Source: JBMFVE01 sp049966155 (GTDB lineage Bacteria; Bacteroidota; Ignavibacteria; Kryptoniales; JAKASW01). Taken from it: 64,000 nucleotides of DNA. The stretch is taken from the NCBI GenBank assembly GCA_049966155.1, contig JBMFVE010000004.1, forward strand, positions 62,001 to 126,000, written 5' to 3'. The notes under the pieces are model-generated. The model worked only from the letters and a program-made list of their open reading frames with translations. It did no database searches and was not told where the DNA came from. The translations under genes were made by a program, and so were the position numbers. Below are positions 44,215 through 52,964 of the stretch, piece by piece. The stretch's first letter is position 1. The number at the start of each line of letters is the position of its first letter.

Positions 44215-45513
44215 ATGCCTAACAAGCGAGTGTCGTTTGAAAGCCTCGGCTGCAAATTGAATTATGCCGAGACAATTCAAATAAAAAAAGAATTCAGGAA
44301 ACGCGGCTTTGATATCGTGGACCCACAAACAGCGGCTGATGTGGTGGTTATTAACACCTGTACCGTTACTCAAAGTGCCGACAGTGACTGCAGACAGCTG
44401 ATTCGCAGGGCTCTCCGCAATTCACCGAACGCATACATTGTTGTCACGGGCTGCTATGCACAAGGGAGGCCTGATGAGCTCGCGCGAATTGAAGGAGTTG
44501 ACCTTGTGCTCGGTAACCAGGAGAAGTTCAGAATTTTTGATCTTGTTGATGATTTCTCAAAGAATTATCATTCCCGTGTGTTTGTTGGGCCAATAGAGGA
44601 TGTCGTAGATTTTGGTGCAGCTGACTCTGCTGATGAGGGGAGCCGAACACGTGCCTTTTTAAAGGTGCAGGACGGGTGTGACTACAATTGTTCGTACTGC
44701 ACCATTCCGAATGTTCGAGGCCGAAGTAGAAGTCCCTCTATAGAATTTCTTATGAGCGAAGCAAAAGAGATTGCTTCTCGTGGGTATAAGGAAGTTGTAT
44801 TGAGTGGGGTAAATGTGGGGGATTTTGGACGAAGGAATAAGGGAACATTAATAGATCTTCTGCGTGCTCTCGAAAGTATAGAGGGCATAGAGAGATTTAG
44901 AATAAGCTCGATAGAGCCAAATCTTTTAACTGAGGAGATTGTTAATTTCGTGGCCGGCTCAGAAAAGTTTTGTAAACATTTTCATATACCCCTCCAAAGT
45001 GGTGCCGATGAGGTGCTGAAGAAAATGAGAAGAAGGTACAATACCGCATTGTATCGTGGCATTGTTGAGTACATTCGTGAGAAGATTCCTGATGCAGCAA
45101 TCGGTGCCGACGTAATAGTGGGATTTCCAACTGAGACAACCGAGCTTTTTGAAATGAGCTATTCGTTCATTGAGTCTCTTCCTTTAACTTACCTTCATGT
45201 TTTTTCTTATTCTGAACGACAGAATACAGATGCTGCAAAAATTGGTCCGGAAGTCGACCCGCGTGTGAAAAAGAAGAGGGGAGAATTATTAAGAATGCTT
45301 TCTAACCGGAAAAGGTATGAGTTTAACAGATCGCACATAGGGAAGATAGTAAGGGTGCTCGTTGAAGAGGAAGAGAAGGAAGGTAAAATGTATGGTTTTA
45401 CCTCAAATTATGTGAGAGTTGAGATGAAAGCAAATAAATTTCATCAAAGGAAATTATGTGACGTCTTAATTCAAGGAGTAAGCGACAATACATGCATTGG
45501 AAATATTCTCTGA
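44215..45513 (+). CDS. mtaB: tRNA N6-threonylcarbamoyladenosine methylthiotransferase, MtaB-like
   Basis: A radical-SAM enzyme that adds a methylthio group to t6A at position 37 of ANN-decoding tRNAs. 432 residues. The N-terminal UPF0004 domain has FESLGCKLNYAET, VINTCTVTQSAD and VTGCYAQGRPDE (three cluster cysteines). The radical-SAM cluster is in DGCDYNCSYCTIPNVRGRSR, followed by VVLSGVNVGDFG, HIPLQSGADEVLKKMRRRY and GADVIVGFPTET; a short TRAM-like C-terminus ends the protein. GCKLNYAET and the VRGRSRS segment favour MtaB over MiaB or RimO. It overlaps the next gene by 22 bases. Confidence 0.92.
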   Translation: MPNKRVSFESLGCKLNYAETIQIKKEFRKRGFDIVDPQTAADVVVINTCTVTQSADSDCRQLIRRALRNSPNAYIVVTGCYAQGRPDELARIEGVDLVLGNQEKFRIFDLVDDFSKNYHSRVFVGPIEDVVDFGAADSADEGSRTRAFLKVQDGCDYNCSYCTIPNVRGRSRSPSIEFLMSEAKEIASRGYKEVVLSGVNVGDFGRRNKGTLIDLLRALESIEGIERFRISSIEPNLLTEEIVNFVAGSEKFCKHFHIPLQSGADEVLKKMRRRYNTALYRGIVEYIREKIPDAAIGADVIVGFPTETTELFEMSYSFIESLPLTYLHVFSYSERQNTDAAKIGPEVDPRVKKKRGELLRMLSNRKRYEFNRSHIGKIVRVLVEEEEKEGKMYGFTSNYVRVEMKANKFHQRKLCDVLIQGVSDNTCIGNIL

Positions 45514-46226
45514 TAATCCTAACCGTAATGTTATTTATAATACCAGTGAAAGCAGGCGCACAACTGAAAATGGAATTGCTCGACAGGTTGTGTTATGGTG
45601 AAGCCAACAATATTTTAAATTATGAGTCGGCAGACAGCCTGGTAAAATTGCCGTCAGCCTTGAGCAAAAGGAAGTCTCCAGTATTGGCAGCTGCTGCTTC
45701 TCTAATAGTTCCAGGAATGGGCGAACTGTATGCCGGAAGATATGATGCCGGAAAATATTCAACCATTGCTGAAATTTCATTGTGGATTATTTATGGAGCT
45801 ATTGAAGCTTACTCTAATCAGGTTAGAAATGACGCGATGAATTATGCTCATGTATTTGCTGGAGCAGATATAAATGGAAAAAGCGGCCAGTTTTTTGTAG
45901 ATATTGGAAATTTTTTAAATACCGCTGAATACAATGACAAGAAAATCAGAGACGGCGATTACCAAAAGGTTTACAGCGACCCGACCTATCAATGGCAGTG
46001 GCAAAGTGATGCAGATAGACAGAGGTTTAAAGGTTTAAGAATAAAAGCCGATCAGTTTCTTGATTACGGCAGATATACCGTTGCAGTGATAGTATTTAAT
46101 CACTTATTTAGTGCCTTAAATGCTGCCAGAATTTCATCAAACGTCAATGCTTCATTTCAGAGTGGTCCTTCTCACGACCCGACTATGGGCAGTGGTGTGT
46201 ATTTGACTTTAAAAGCCCATATTTAA
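45492..46226 (+). CDS. DUF5683-like exported membrane protein
   Basis: 244 residues with a signal peptide or first helix (about 5-23, cut near AGAQ). A hydrophobic segment with SLIVPGMGELYAGRYDAGKY resembles the LPGLGQ-x-Y-x-GK motif of DUF5683/TM2-like proteins in Bacteroidota. A further helix pair lies near residues 90-105 and 195-215. Function unknown. It starts within the end of mtaB (22-base overlap) and truA follows after 3 bases. Confidence 0.62.
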   Translation: MHWKYSLIILTVMLFIIPVKAGAQLKMELLDRLCYGEANNILNYESADSLVKLPSALSKRKSPVLAAAASLIVPGMGELYAGRYDAGKYSTIAEISLWIIYGAIEAYSNQVRNDAMNYAHVFAGADINGKSGQFFVDIGNFLNTAEYNDKKIRDGDYQKVYSDPTYQWQWQSDADRQRFKGLRIKADQFLDYGRYTVAVIVFNHLFSALNAARISSNVNASFQSGPSHDPTMGSGVYLTLKAHI

Positions 46227-46229
46227 CTG

Positions 46230-47006
46230 ATGCTGTCAGTTCAGCCAAAGCGAAACATTGCGCTGCTGATCGAGTATGATGGTACAGCCTACAGTGGCTG
46301 GCAAATTCAAAAGAATGGTAGGAGTATTCAGGGTACTATCGAAGAGAGAATATCTTCTCTTCTTCAGGAAAATATTAAAATCACGGGAGCAGGAAGAACA
46401 GACGCCGGGGTTCATGCAAGAGGTCAGGTGGCAAATTTCTACACCAGTTCAACCTGGGAAAATTCCAGACTTAAATATGCACTGAATTGTACCCTCCCTG
46501 AAGACATTTCAATAAGAAGTGTTGCCAATGTGCCGGAAAAGTTCAATTCTCGGTTTGATGCTGTTTCACGAAAGTATAAATACTATGTTTCTACAGTTAA
46601 GTCACCTTTTAACAGGTATACCGCAGCCTTCTTTCCATACAACTTTTCAATAAAGTTAATGAATGAAGCCGCATCCTTCCTGATGGGGAGGAAAAGTTTT
46701 AAGCCCTTTGCAAAGCAGCCTGCGCAACAGAAGCAATTTTTTTGTGAAGTAACTCTGGCAAAATGGTATGATGAAAATAATATTCTTATTTTTGAAATGG
46801 AAGCAAATAGGTTTCTTCATGGGATGGTTAGAGCAATTGTGGGCACCCTGCTTGACGTGGGAAGGGGAAAGATTACAATCGAGGAGTTTTACGAAATCGT
46901 GGAGTCTGGTGTAAGGGCAAGTGCGTCTATGTCTGCACCTGCTTGCGGACTTTTTTTAGAGGAGGTTAAATACAGCTTTCCCCTGTGGAATGGCATACAT
47001 GGATGA
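46230..47006 (+). CDS. truA: tRNA pseudouridine(38-40) synthase
   Basis: Converts uridines 38-40 of the tRNA anticodon arm to pseudouridine. 258 residues. Motifs: LLIEYDGTAYSGWQIQKNGR, the catalytic Asp in GAGRTDAGVHARGQVANF, FNSRFDAVSRKYKYY, and EMEANRFLHGMVRAIVGTLL near the C-terminus. Three bases separate it from the upstream gene. It is the second tRNA-modification gene here after mtaB. Confidence 0.96.
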   Translation: MLSVQPKRNIALLIEYDGTAYSGWQIQKNGRSIQGTIEERISSLLQENIKITGAGRTDAGVHARGQVANFYTSSTWENSRLKYALNCTLPEDISIRSVANVPEKFNSRFDAVSRKYKYYVSTVKSPFNRYTAAFFPYNFSIKLMNEAASFLMGRKSFKPFAKQPAQQKQFFCEVTLAKWYDENNILIFEMEANRFLHGMVRAIVGTLLDVGRGKITIEEFYEIVESGVRASASMSAPACGLFLEEVKYSFPLWNGIHG

Positions 47007-47012
47007 AAAGAA

Positions 47013-48221
47013 GTGAGCAATAATATATCTTCTATGATTAAAAGATACGTGATAACCACTGGCTATATGGGATACGGTCACCTGAGGGCTGCGCATAATT
47101 TATCCATGTTGTCCGGTGCCCCGGTAATCAAGGCAGATCTTTTTCCATATGCTGCCATGATCGATCTGGTGCTGTGGCGATTTGCGCAATATGCCCAGAA
47201 TATCTCTACTCATAATGCTGAAAGTAATTGGCGTGTTCTTTTTTCTCTGTTCGAAAAAGCGCTTGAAATTCCCGATAATTCTTCGCCTAAGTCACTTGCA
47301 GGGCCGAAATTGTTAAAAGCATTGTCTGAATTTGGACTGGGTAAACGTCTGACAACCCTCATTTCGATTGAGGAGGCTGTTGTTCATACATTTTATCTTC
47401 CTGCTCTTGAATCAGTGTACCACAGAATCAAGGCCAGAAATTATCTGGTGATGTGTGATGTTGATTTTCACCCCGTATGGGTACCAATTTCTCCTTTTGC
47501 AAGTTCGCTGACGTATTTTGTGCCAACAAAGAAATCCGCAGATAGGCTAATTTCTTATGGTGTCCCGTCGGGGAATATATTCATCACGGGTTTTCCCCTA
47601 CCCGCATGGAACGTGCGGGAATCTATCGAGCACTTTTCTGCGCGTAAGAAAAGATTGAGCCCGAACTCAGGTTATAGTTTGACCATAATGTATCCGTTTA
47701 GCGGTGCGGGTGCTTATCAGAAATACTTTTCTGAATTTGTGAAGGCCATTTCTGATGAATTGAAGGCGGGGGAATTTCGACTCATTGTATCAGCAGGAAG
47801 CAATCAGGGGGCGTTTAGCGAAGCCAGGAGAGTAATTCATCGCAATGGTCTGGATAATTGTTCCTCGGTTCACTTGCTTTACAACTGTGATTTATTTTCA
47901 GCGTTTTCCGAATTCAATGCAATCCTTCCTGAGGTTGACCTGTTGATTACAAAGCCCAGTGAACTGATATTTTACTCCGGCCTCGGTATTCCTCTTTTAA
48001 TGCTATCTCCAATAGGAGCCCATGAAGCAAAAAATCGGGTGTATGTTTTAGAAAATAAATGTGGATTCGATATGGTGCACCTGGATAAATTTGTCAGGTG
48101 TGTCAGAGAATTCAAGCAATCCGGAATGTTGCTGGAATTAGCGGAAAATGGATACGAAAGAATTCCAAAGAACGGTTCAGAATCAATAAACGATTATGTA
48201 CTATCTTCCGTGAGAATTTGA
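47013..48221 (+). CDS. GT-B glycosyltransferase-like protein, resembling MGDG-synthase/MurG (GT28) type
   Basis: 402 residues. The N-terminal signature ITTGYMGYGHLRAAHNLS recalls the GxGHxxAA motif of diacylglycerol glycosyltransferases. The C-terminal half has YPFSGAGAYQKYF, LIVSAGSNQGAF, EVDLLITKPSELIFYSGLGI and MLSPIGAHEAKN, similar to the donor-binding loops of MurG/MGDG enzymes. The start is GTG at 47013; ATG at 47034 is an alternative that begins MIKRYVITTG. A lipid acceptor is likely but unproven. It is convergent with a ceramide-glucosyltransferase-like gene and overlaps it by 21 bases. Confidence 0.6.
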   Translation: MSNNISSMIKRYVITTGYMGYGHLRAAHNLSMLSGAPVIKADLFPYAAMIDLVLWRFAQYAQNISTHNAESNWRVLFSLFEKALEIPDNSSPKSLAGPKLLKALSEFGLGKRLTTLISIEEAVVHTFYLPALESVYHRIKARNYLVMCDVDFHPVWVPISPFASSLTYFVPTKKSADRLISYGVPSGNIFITGFPLPAWNVRESIEHFSARKKRLSPNSGYSLTIMYPFSGAGAYQKYFSEFVKAISDELKAGEFRLIVSAGSNQGAFSEARRVIHRNGLDNCSSVHLLYNCDLFSAFSEFNAILPEVDLLITKPSELIFYSGLGIPLLMLSPIGAHEAKNRVYVLENKCGFDMVHLDKFVRCVREFKQSGMLLELAENGYERIPKNGSESINDYVLSSVRI

Positions 48222-49394
48222 AAGTGAACCAAACAGCCGCTTTAGGGTTGAACCTTGCGATGTTACCAGTATCGTGTTTTTTGTAATCTTTAAACGGTTA
48301 CCACGCCATACAGTATGGGTGCTGAAAAGTGGAAGCGGCCAGATTATCCCAATCAGTAAATCCTTTAACGGTGACAATGCAGCATCTTTCAAAGATAATC
48401 CTGAATGCAATTTTCTGTTTATGATATAGTCTCCTGCAATCTTTAAGAGGATAGCTGAATAAAGGAGACTGAAGGAACCGTAAGAGAATCCTGTGGCGAA
48501 AATAGAAATAAAAGCAACAAAAACGAAATTACTGATGAGTTCACCGATGTAACCAAATTTGTTCAAATTCCAGCGCAGCTTTGCCCAACGGCTATGACGA
48601 CCAAGAAATTTACTGATTGTCCATGATACGTTTACTGTATTAATCACATAAGGCGACAAAATGACCTTGTAACCATGTTTTTGATAAATTTTACCCATCA
48701 GATAATCTTCTGCCAGATAGTTAGCCAGAAGTTTAAGACCTCCAATCGCATCGAGCTGTGATTTTCGGAAGAAAATAGATTTTCCTATAACAATCTTATG
48801 ATTGAGAAAGCTCAAAAAGGAGACACTTCCCATAACGAACGAGTTGAGATGAAGGTTCTCAAAAGTAGCCCCCAGGCTCTTTCCACCGATACCACGTATT
48901 GGATTTGTTACTATGCCAACGCTGTTGTCAGCTAGGTATTTAACGTTTTCCCTTAAGTAATCTTTGCCAACAGAAACGTTGCTGTCACTGATGACCACGT
49001 GGTCATACCTGGCACGACGAAGGAGCGCGTATAAGTTATTGACCTTTGGATTAAAACCAACATTTTCAGTGCTCTCAATTATTGAAATATCTCTATCAGG
49101 GAACTCCTTTTGCAATTTTCTGGCAACTTCGAGTGCGGGGTCGTCTGCATTCTGCACTCCAATCAGGATCTCAAATTCCTTATAGTCCAGCTTGACAAAA
49201 GTGAGCAAATTTTCATATAAATTTCCATCTCCATTGCTCAAAGGCTTCAGAATTGAGACCGGAGGCTGATCATTCTCAGTTAAATTACCTCCTTTAACCT
49301 TTTTGCCATGATCTGTTTTTACTGAGGCCGAAACCAAACAGAAGATGTAGTAAGATGCTCCCGCAAGGGCAAGAAGGACAAAGAGATAAATCAT
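48201..49394 (-). CDS. Ceramide-glucosyltransferase-like (GT21/HpnI-type) membrane glycosyltransferase
   Basis: 397 residues: an N-terminal membrane anchor, a GT-A domain, and two to three C-terminal helices. The family pattern is present: PPVSILKPLSNGDGNLYENL (first Asp), VVISDSNVSVGKDYL (DSx motif), FFRKSQLDAIGGLKLLANYL, AEDYLMG and RHSRWAKLRW, the (Q/R)xxRW motif of glucosylceramide synthases. The same fold includes HpnI of hopanoid synthesis. Given the serine palmitoyltransferase 12 kb upstream, a sphingolipid acceptor is attractive, but hopanoid or other lipids remain possible. Confidence 0.75.
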   Translation of the reverse strand: MIYLFVLLALAGASYYIFCLVSASVKTDHGKKVKGGNLTENDQPPVSILKPLSNGDGNLYENLLTFVKLDYKEFEILIGVQNADDPALEVARKLQKEFPDRDISIIESTENVGFNPKVNNLYALLRRARYDHVVISDSNVSVGKDYLRENVKYLADNSVGIVTNPIRGIGGKSLGATFENLHLNSFVMGSVSFLSFLNHKIVIGKSIFFRKSQLDAIGGLKLLANYLAEDYLMGKIYQKHGYKVILSPYVINTVNVSWTISKFLGRHSRWAKLRWNLNKFGYIGELISNFVFVAFISIFATGFSYGSFSLLYSAILLKIAGDYIINRKLHSGLSLKDAALSPLKDLLIGIIWPLPLFSTHTVWRGNRLKITKNTILVTSQGSTLKRLFGSLSNSHGR

Positions 49395-49743
49395 TGTTTA
49401 ATCATCTTATTGTTAACTTAATATAATCATTAAATGTAATTATACCGTTAAATTTACACAAAGTTACCGTGAATTGCCGTGAACTATTTCTCCGTCTTCT
49501 CGGATATCTAAAACTGTTAGAATGAGTAAGGGCAAAATGTCGGGTCTGGAGGGAGATTAATTACTTATCGTTATTGAAGTTGTGAAAAAAAAAGCTGACA
49601 TTAAATGTGAGGGTGCCTGGCGTTGCCTTCACTGCGGACAGAGTGCTCAAATCACATTTTTCAGTGATACCAACTATTGAACCTGTCCGAAAAACTTCAG
49701 GTGTTCTTGAAATTTTTGAGTCAATGGGAATTAAAAAAGAAAC
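49395..49743 (+). other. 349-base divergent intergenic region
   Basis: An A/T-rich stretch between the minus-strand glycosyltransferase and the plus-strand fusion protein. It contains a TATAAT at about 49418-49423 without a well-placed -35 box. A short frame starts at ATG 49522 and stops at 49558-49560. A 9-base A-run lies at 49585-49593, and a 46-codon frame near the 3' end is described separately. No RNA gene or strong hairpin seen. Confidence 0.5.
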
Positions 49744-49747
49744 ATGA
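49607..49747 (+). pseudogene. Short frame, possibly the 3' remnant of a lost gene
   Basis: From GTG 49607 the frame codes about 46 residues (VRVPGVAFTADRV, then HFSVIPTIEPVRK, ending ESMGIKKET) and its TGA overlaps the next ATG as ATGA, the spacing used by true gene pairs here. There is no Shine-Dalgarno and no ATG. The A-run at 49585-49593 lies just upstream, where an indel could have broken a longer frame. It may be a gene remnant or a chance frame. I do not recognise the sequence. Confidence 0.3.
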
Positions 49748-51513
49748 ACATTCTGATGACATTATCGCAGCTGGAAGTGACAGGTGCAGAGATTTATGCC
49801 GTAACTGTTGCAAATAAACTGATTGAAAACAGTCACACTGTGTTCATCATGTCGGACACATTAACTGCATCAACGGCTGCGCATTACATCCCCATGCCTT
49901 TTAATAAACGGGGGTATTTAAACCGGTTTGCACAAATTGTAAGGATGGTAAAATTCATTCGTCTTAACGGTATAGACGTAATCCATACCCACTCCAGAGC
50001 TGCCGGCTGGGTGTCTTACTTTGCCTCTCGCATTTGCAATATCCCGCTTATCACGACTGTTCACGGTGAAAGGCATGTTCATGTATCTAGTTTAATGATG
50101 AGGCTATTTGGAGATAGAGCTATTTCCATTTGTGAGAACATAACCAATCAACTTACCACTGTTTTCAGGGTAAAGTCAACAAAGATTGTCTTGATTAGAA
50201 ATCCACTGAAGTTTTATGTAAAGGATGAAGGTGAATTTGATCCAAATAATCCTGACAGACAAATGATATCGGTAATAGGCAGGTTATCCGGTCCAAAAGC
50301 AGAAGTCATCTCGAAAATTTTAAAACTATTAACAGAAAGTTTTGCAGAATATGAATTAACCTGTGTGGGTGGTGGAAAGGAATATGAGAGTCTAAAGGCG
50401 AAATATGGCCATCGAGTAAAATTCATTGGTTTTGTGAGGGACATTAGATTGTGGTTCGACCAATCCAGAGTTGTAATTGGTTCAGGAAGGGTTGCCGCCG
50501 AAGCAATTGCAAGAGGAAGGGCGACTGTTGCTGTAGGTGAATCGTGTCCGGTTGGATTTGTTACAGAAGAAAATTTAAAATCGGCTCTATCTTCGAATTT
50601 TGGTGACATATGTCAGAATCACTTTTCTGGAGATTATACATTCCTTGCTAATGAAATTGTGAAAGCTATTCAAGCTGGCAATTCAGATAAAAAGGTAGTG
50701 AAGATTGTGAGAGAAGAATTTGGAGCTGACAAAATTGTCAATAAAATAAGGGATGTTTACCTATCGGAATGGGTATATAAAAAGGAAAGGGAAATTCCGG
50801 TTTTGATGTACCATAGGGTTGTGAAAGACAAATCTGAGGCAGGTAAACATGGTATATATGTTACAACGGATCAGTTCGAGATGCAGATGATTTATCTCAA
50901 AGAGCGCGGTTACAGAACAATTACATTTAATGAACTGGATTTGTATGGGTGTTGCAAAGAAAAAGAGAGGAATGTGATTTTGACATTCGATGATGGATAC
51001 GAAGATAATTATACGAATATGTTTCCGATTTTGAAGAAATATGGTTTCAAAGCTGTGATTTTTGTTCTGGGAGGCTTGAGTACAAATATTTGGGACGCTG
51101 GTAGAAGGGGAGAACCTGAGTTAAACCTTTTGAACGATTGGCAAATCTCACAAATGGCTGAGTATGGGATTCAATTTGGATCGCATGGATTAAGTCATCG
51201 TAGGCTTACGGTTCTTAATGACAGTGAGCTGTATGATGAGATTGCAGTCAGCAAGCAGGTAATTGAAAAAAGGGTCGGCAGATATATAAACACTTTTTGT
51301 TATCCCTATGGAGATGTTGATGAAAGAGTGAAAAAATTCGTCAGGGATGCCGGTTATGAATATGGTGTTGCAACCGATACAGGTCCGCTGGCGATACATG
51401 AGGATAAATACCATGTAAGACGAATAGCGGTTTTTCCAGACACCACACTCCTCAGATTTGCCAGGAAGGTCAAAGGCAACTATAATTTTAAGAGAGTAAA
51501 AAGAGTTTCGTAA
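49744..51513 (+). CDS. Glycosyltransferase family 4 / polysaccharide deacetylase fusion
   Basis: 589 residues in two catalytic parts. Residues 1 to about 340 are GT4-like: MTLSQLEVTGAEIYAVTVAN, VIHTHSRAAGWVSYFASR, ITTVHGERHVH, ISVIGRLSGPKAEVISKIL and VVIGSGRVAAEAIARGRATV. Residues about 350-585 are a NodB/CE4 deacetylase: PVLMYHRVV, VILTFDDGYEDNYTNMFPIL (catalytic Asp pair), GSHGLSHRRLTVL (metal His pair) and INTFCYPYGDVDERV. One protein would thus add a sugar and de-N-acetylate a glycan. There is no signal peptide, so a cytoplasmic or membrane-associated acceptor such as a lipid-linked sugar is plausible. Both active sites look intact. Confidence 0.88.
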   Translation: MNILMTLSQLEVTGAEIYAVTVANKLIENSHTVFIMSDTLTASTAAHYIPMPFNKRGYLNRFAQIVRMVKFIRLNGIDVIHTHSRAAGWVSYFASRICNIPLITTVHGERHVHVSSLMMRLFGDRAISICENITNQLTTVFRVKSTKIVLIRNPLKFYVKDEGEFDPNNPDRQMISVIGRLSGPKAEVISKILKLLTESFAEYELTCVGGGKEYESLKAKYGHRVKFIGFVRDIRLWFDQSRVVIGSGRVAAEAIARGRATVAVGESCPVGFVTEENLKSALSSNFGDICQNHFSGDYTFLANEIVKAIQAGNSDKKVVKIVREEFGADKIVNKIRDVYLSEWVYKKEREIPVLMYHRVVKDKSEAGKHGIYVTTDQFEMQMIYLKERGYRTITFNELDLYGCCKEKERNVILTFDDGYEDNYTNMFPILKKYGFKAVIFVLGGLSTNIWDAGRRGEPELNLLNDWQISQMAEYGIQFGSHGLSHRRLTVLNDSELYDEIAVSKQVIEKRVGRYINTFCYPYGDVDERVKKFVRDAGYEYGVATDTGPLAIHEDKYHVRRIAVFPDTTLLRFARKVKGNYNFKRVKRVS

Positions 51514-51558
51514 GCATACGCCGGTTGTCGCAATCACGTTATATATGCTTCAAATTCG

Positions 51559-51632
51559 TGCGCCCGGAGGGATTCGAACCCCCAACCCTCAGATCCGTAG
51601 TCTGATGCTCTATCCAGTTGAGCCACGGGCGC
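51559..51632 (-). tRNA. tRNA-Arg (anticodon ACG)
   Basis: On the minus strand the acceptor stem is GCGCCCG/CGGGCGC (51626-51632 with 51560-51566). The anticodon stem is TCAGA/TCTGA around the loop CTACGGA, giving anticodon ACG, which is normally modified to ICG. The T loop is TTCGAAT, the discriminator A, and CCA is not encoded. The cloverleaf is complete, 74 bases. Confidence 0.96.
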
Positions 51633-51932
51633 TTATGCTAACTCTGCTGGAGCTTTACCATCGGCAGGACACCCAGCATTGATGTAAATATAGATTAATT
51701 AAGGATTGAATACAACGAACTTCTCTGGAAACGGGACGTCTTTTGATATTTGGATTTGGTGGCGCTGCAACAGGATCTGCAGGTGAAATGGCCACTGCAG
51801 ATACCATTGTTGTGACAGTCAATTACTCTCTGAAATCTTTCTACGAATCGTGCCCTTGGGCCTCTTTTGCTTTTATAATTAATTTGAAACCAAAGGAAAT
51901 CGTTTGCATCAAAAATAACAAAGGGAGAAAAT
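51633..51932. other. 300-base intergenic region between tRNA-Arg and the OsmC gene
   Basis: Divergent region. Several short frames on both strands are open, but none has a start site, family motif or consistent reading. A TATAAT at 51874-51879 lies 54 bases before the OsmC start without a clear -35 element. The OsmC Shine-Dalgarno (AAAGGGAGAA) ends the region. I see no RNA gene here. Confidence 0.4.
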
Positions 51933-52388
51933 ATGTCTGAAAAAGCAGCTCTTGTAAGACAGGTTAAGGGCCTTACATTTGCAGGTATAACCGACTCGGG
52001 CCACTGGATTATGGTTGATGGCCCTCCAGAGTTTGGTGGTCGTAATGCCGCAATGAGGCCAAAAGAGTTGGTGCTCATATCGCTTGGCGCCTGTACCGGG
52101 AGTGATGTTGCTTCAATATTGCAGAAGAAAAGAGTAAAACTGACAGGGATTGAGGTATCGCTGAAGGCTGATGTGGCTCAGGAGCATCCTCAGGTGTACA
52201 CAAAAATCAACATTGAGTATTTGTTTTATGGTGAAAACCTGTCCACAAAAGATCTTGAAAGGGCAATTGACCTTTCTCAAAACAAATATTGCCCTGTAAC
52301 AGCGATGTTGCGGAGTTCAGTCGAAATAACTCACTCGTACAAAATTTTGCCGCCTGATGAATTTCAGGCAATTAAAACAAATTCATGA
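51933..52388 (+). CDS. OsmC/Ohr family peroxiredoxin-like protein
   Basis: 151 residues. The two redox cysteines of the family are present in SLGACTGSDVASIL and NKYCPVTAMLRSSVEI. OsmC/Ohr proteins reduce organic hydroperoxides with a thiol cofactor. The sequence resembles the YhfA-like OsmC branch, with GGRNAAMRPKELVL ahead of the first cysteine. A glutaredoxin-like gene follows after 12 bases, giving a plausible thiol partner. Good Shine-Dalgarno upstream. Confidence 0.92.
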   Translation: MSEKAALVRQVKGLTFAGITDSGHWIMVDGPPEFGGRNAAMRPKELVLISLGACTGSDVASILQKKRVKLTGIEVSLKADVAQEHPQVYTKINIEYLFYGENLSTKDLERAIDLSQNKYCPVTAMLRSSVEITHSYKILPPDEFQAIKTNS

Positions 52389-52400
52389 GGTAAAAAATAA

Positions 52401-52652
52401 ATGATTCAACCACAACCAAAAGTTATTATATTTACTACTCCCACGTGCAGCTTCTGTAGAGCAGCAAAGGCGTACTTCAATGAGAAAAAGGTTCGCTTTA
52501 CCGAAGTTGATGTCAGCAGAGACCAGCGTGCCGCGCAGGACATGATGCGGCGAACCGGTCAAATGGGTGTCCCTGTTATACTTATTAATAACAGACCAAT
52601 CGTGGGATTTGATAAACCTAAAATCAATCAATTACTTGGAATAAAAGATTAA
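52401..52652 (+). CDS. Glutaredoxin-family protein (NrdH/YruB-like)
   Basis: 83 residues. The active site is TTPTCSFCRAAKAYF (C-x2-C), followed by KKVRFTEVDVSRDQRA, the cis-Pro loop TGQMGVPVILINNRPIVGFD and a short C-terminal helix. A thiol-disulfide reductant, plausibly serving the adjacent OsmC protein. Fourteen bases separate it from groES, and all three genes could be one stress operon. Confidence 0.92.
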   Translation: MIQPQPKVIIFTTPTCSFCRAAKAYFNEKKVRFTEVDVSRDQRAAQDMMRRTGQMGVPVILINNRPIVGFDKPKINQLLGIKD

Positions 52653-52665
52653 ACCAGGAGGTAAA

Positions 52666-52941
52666 ATGAAAATTCAGCCTTTAGACGACAGAGTCCTCGT
52701 TGAAATTGAAGAAGAAAAGGAAGAAAGGACAGCAGGTGGACTTTACATCCCCGATACGGCAAAGGAAAAGCCCAGGGTGGGTATAGTAGCTGCTGTTGGA
52801 ACAGATGAGGATTTACAGTCTAAAATTAAAGTTGGAGACAAAATCATCTTTGCCAAATATGGCGGGGAAGAAATTCAAATGGATGGTAAGGAATATCGTA
52901 TAGTTCAGCGGAGCGATATACTCGGCGTATTTAAAAACTAA
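52666..52941 (+). CDS. groS: GroES co-chaperonin (10 kDa)
   Basis: 91 residues, nearly full GroES length. Motifs: IQPLDDRVLVEIEEEKEERT, GGLYIPDTAKEKP (mobile loop region), GDKIIFAKYGGEEIQMDGKE and RSDILGVF. It caps the GroEL cage. An AGGAGG site precedes ATG 52666. No groEL follows: the next gene is convergent (hutG), so groES stands alone or groEL lies elsewhere. Confidence 0.96.
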   Translation: MKIQPLDDRVLVEIEEEKEERTAGGLYIPDTAKEKPRVGIVAAVGTDEDLQSKIKVGDKIIFAKYGGEEIQMDGKEYRIVQRSDILGVFKN

Positions 52942-52964
52942 TTTCAGCTTTAAAACAAATTTTT

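Noticed and set aside
51695..52078. 127-codon minus-strand frame over the start of the OsmC gene, and a 65-codon plus frame from 51743
   Set aside because: Both overlap the well-supported OsmC start or its ribosome site, and neither has a recognisable motif. Part of the minus strand in another frame looks faintly like a sorting-domain tail but is too short to support.
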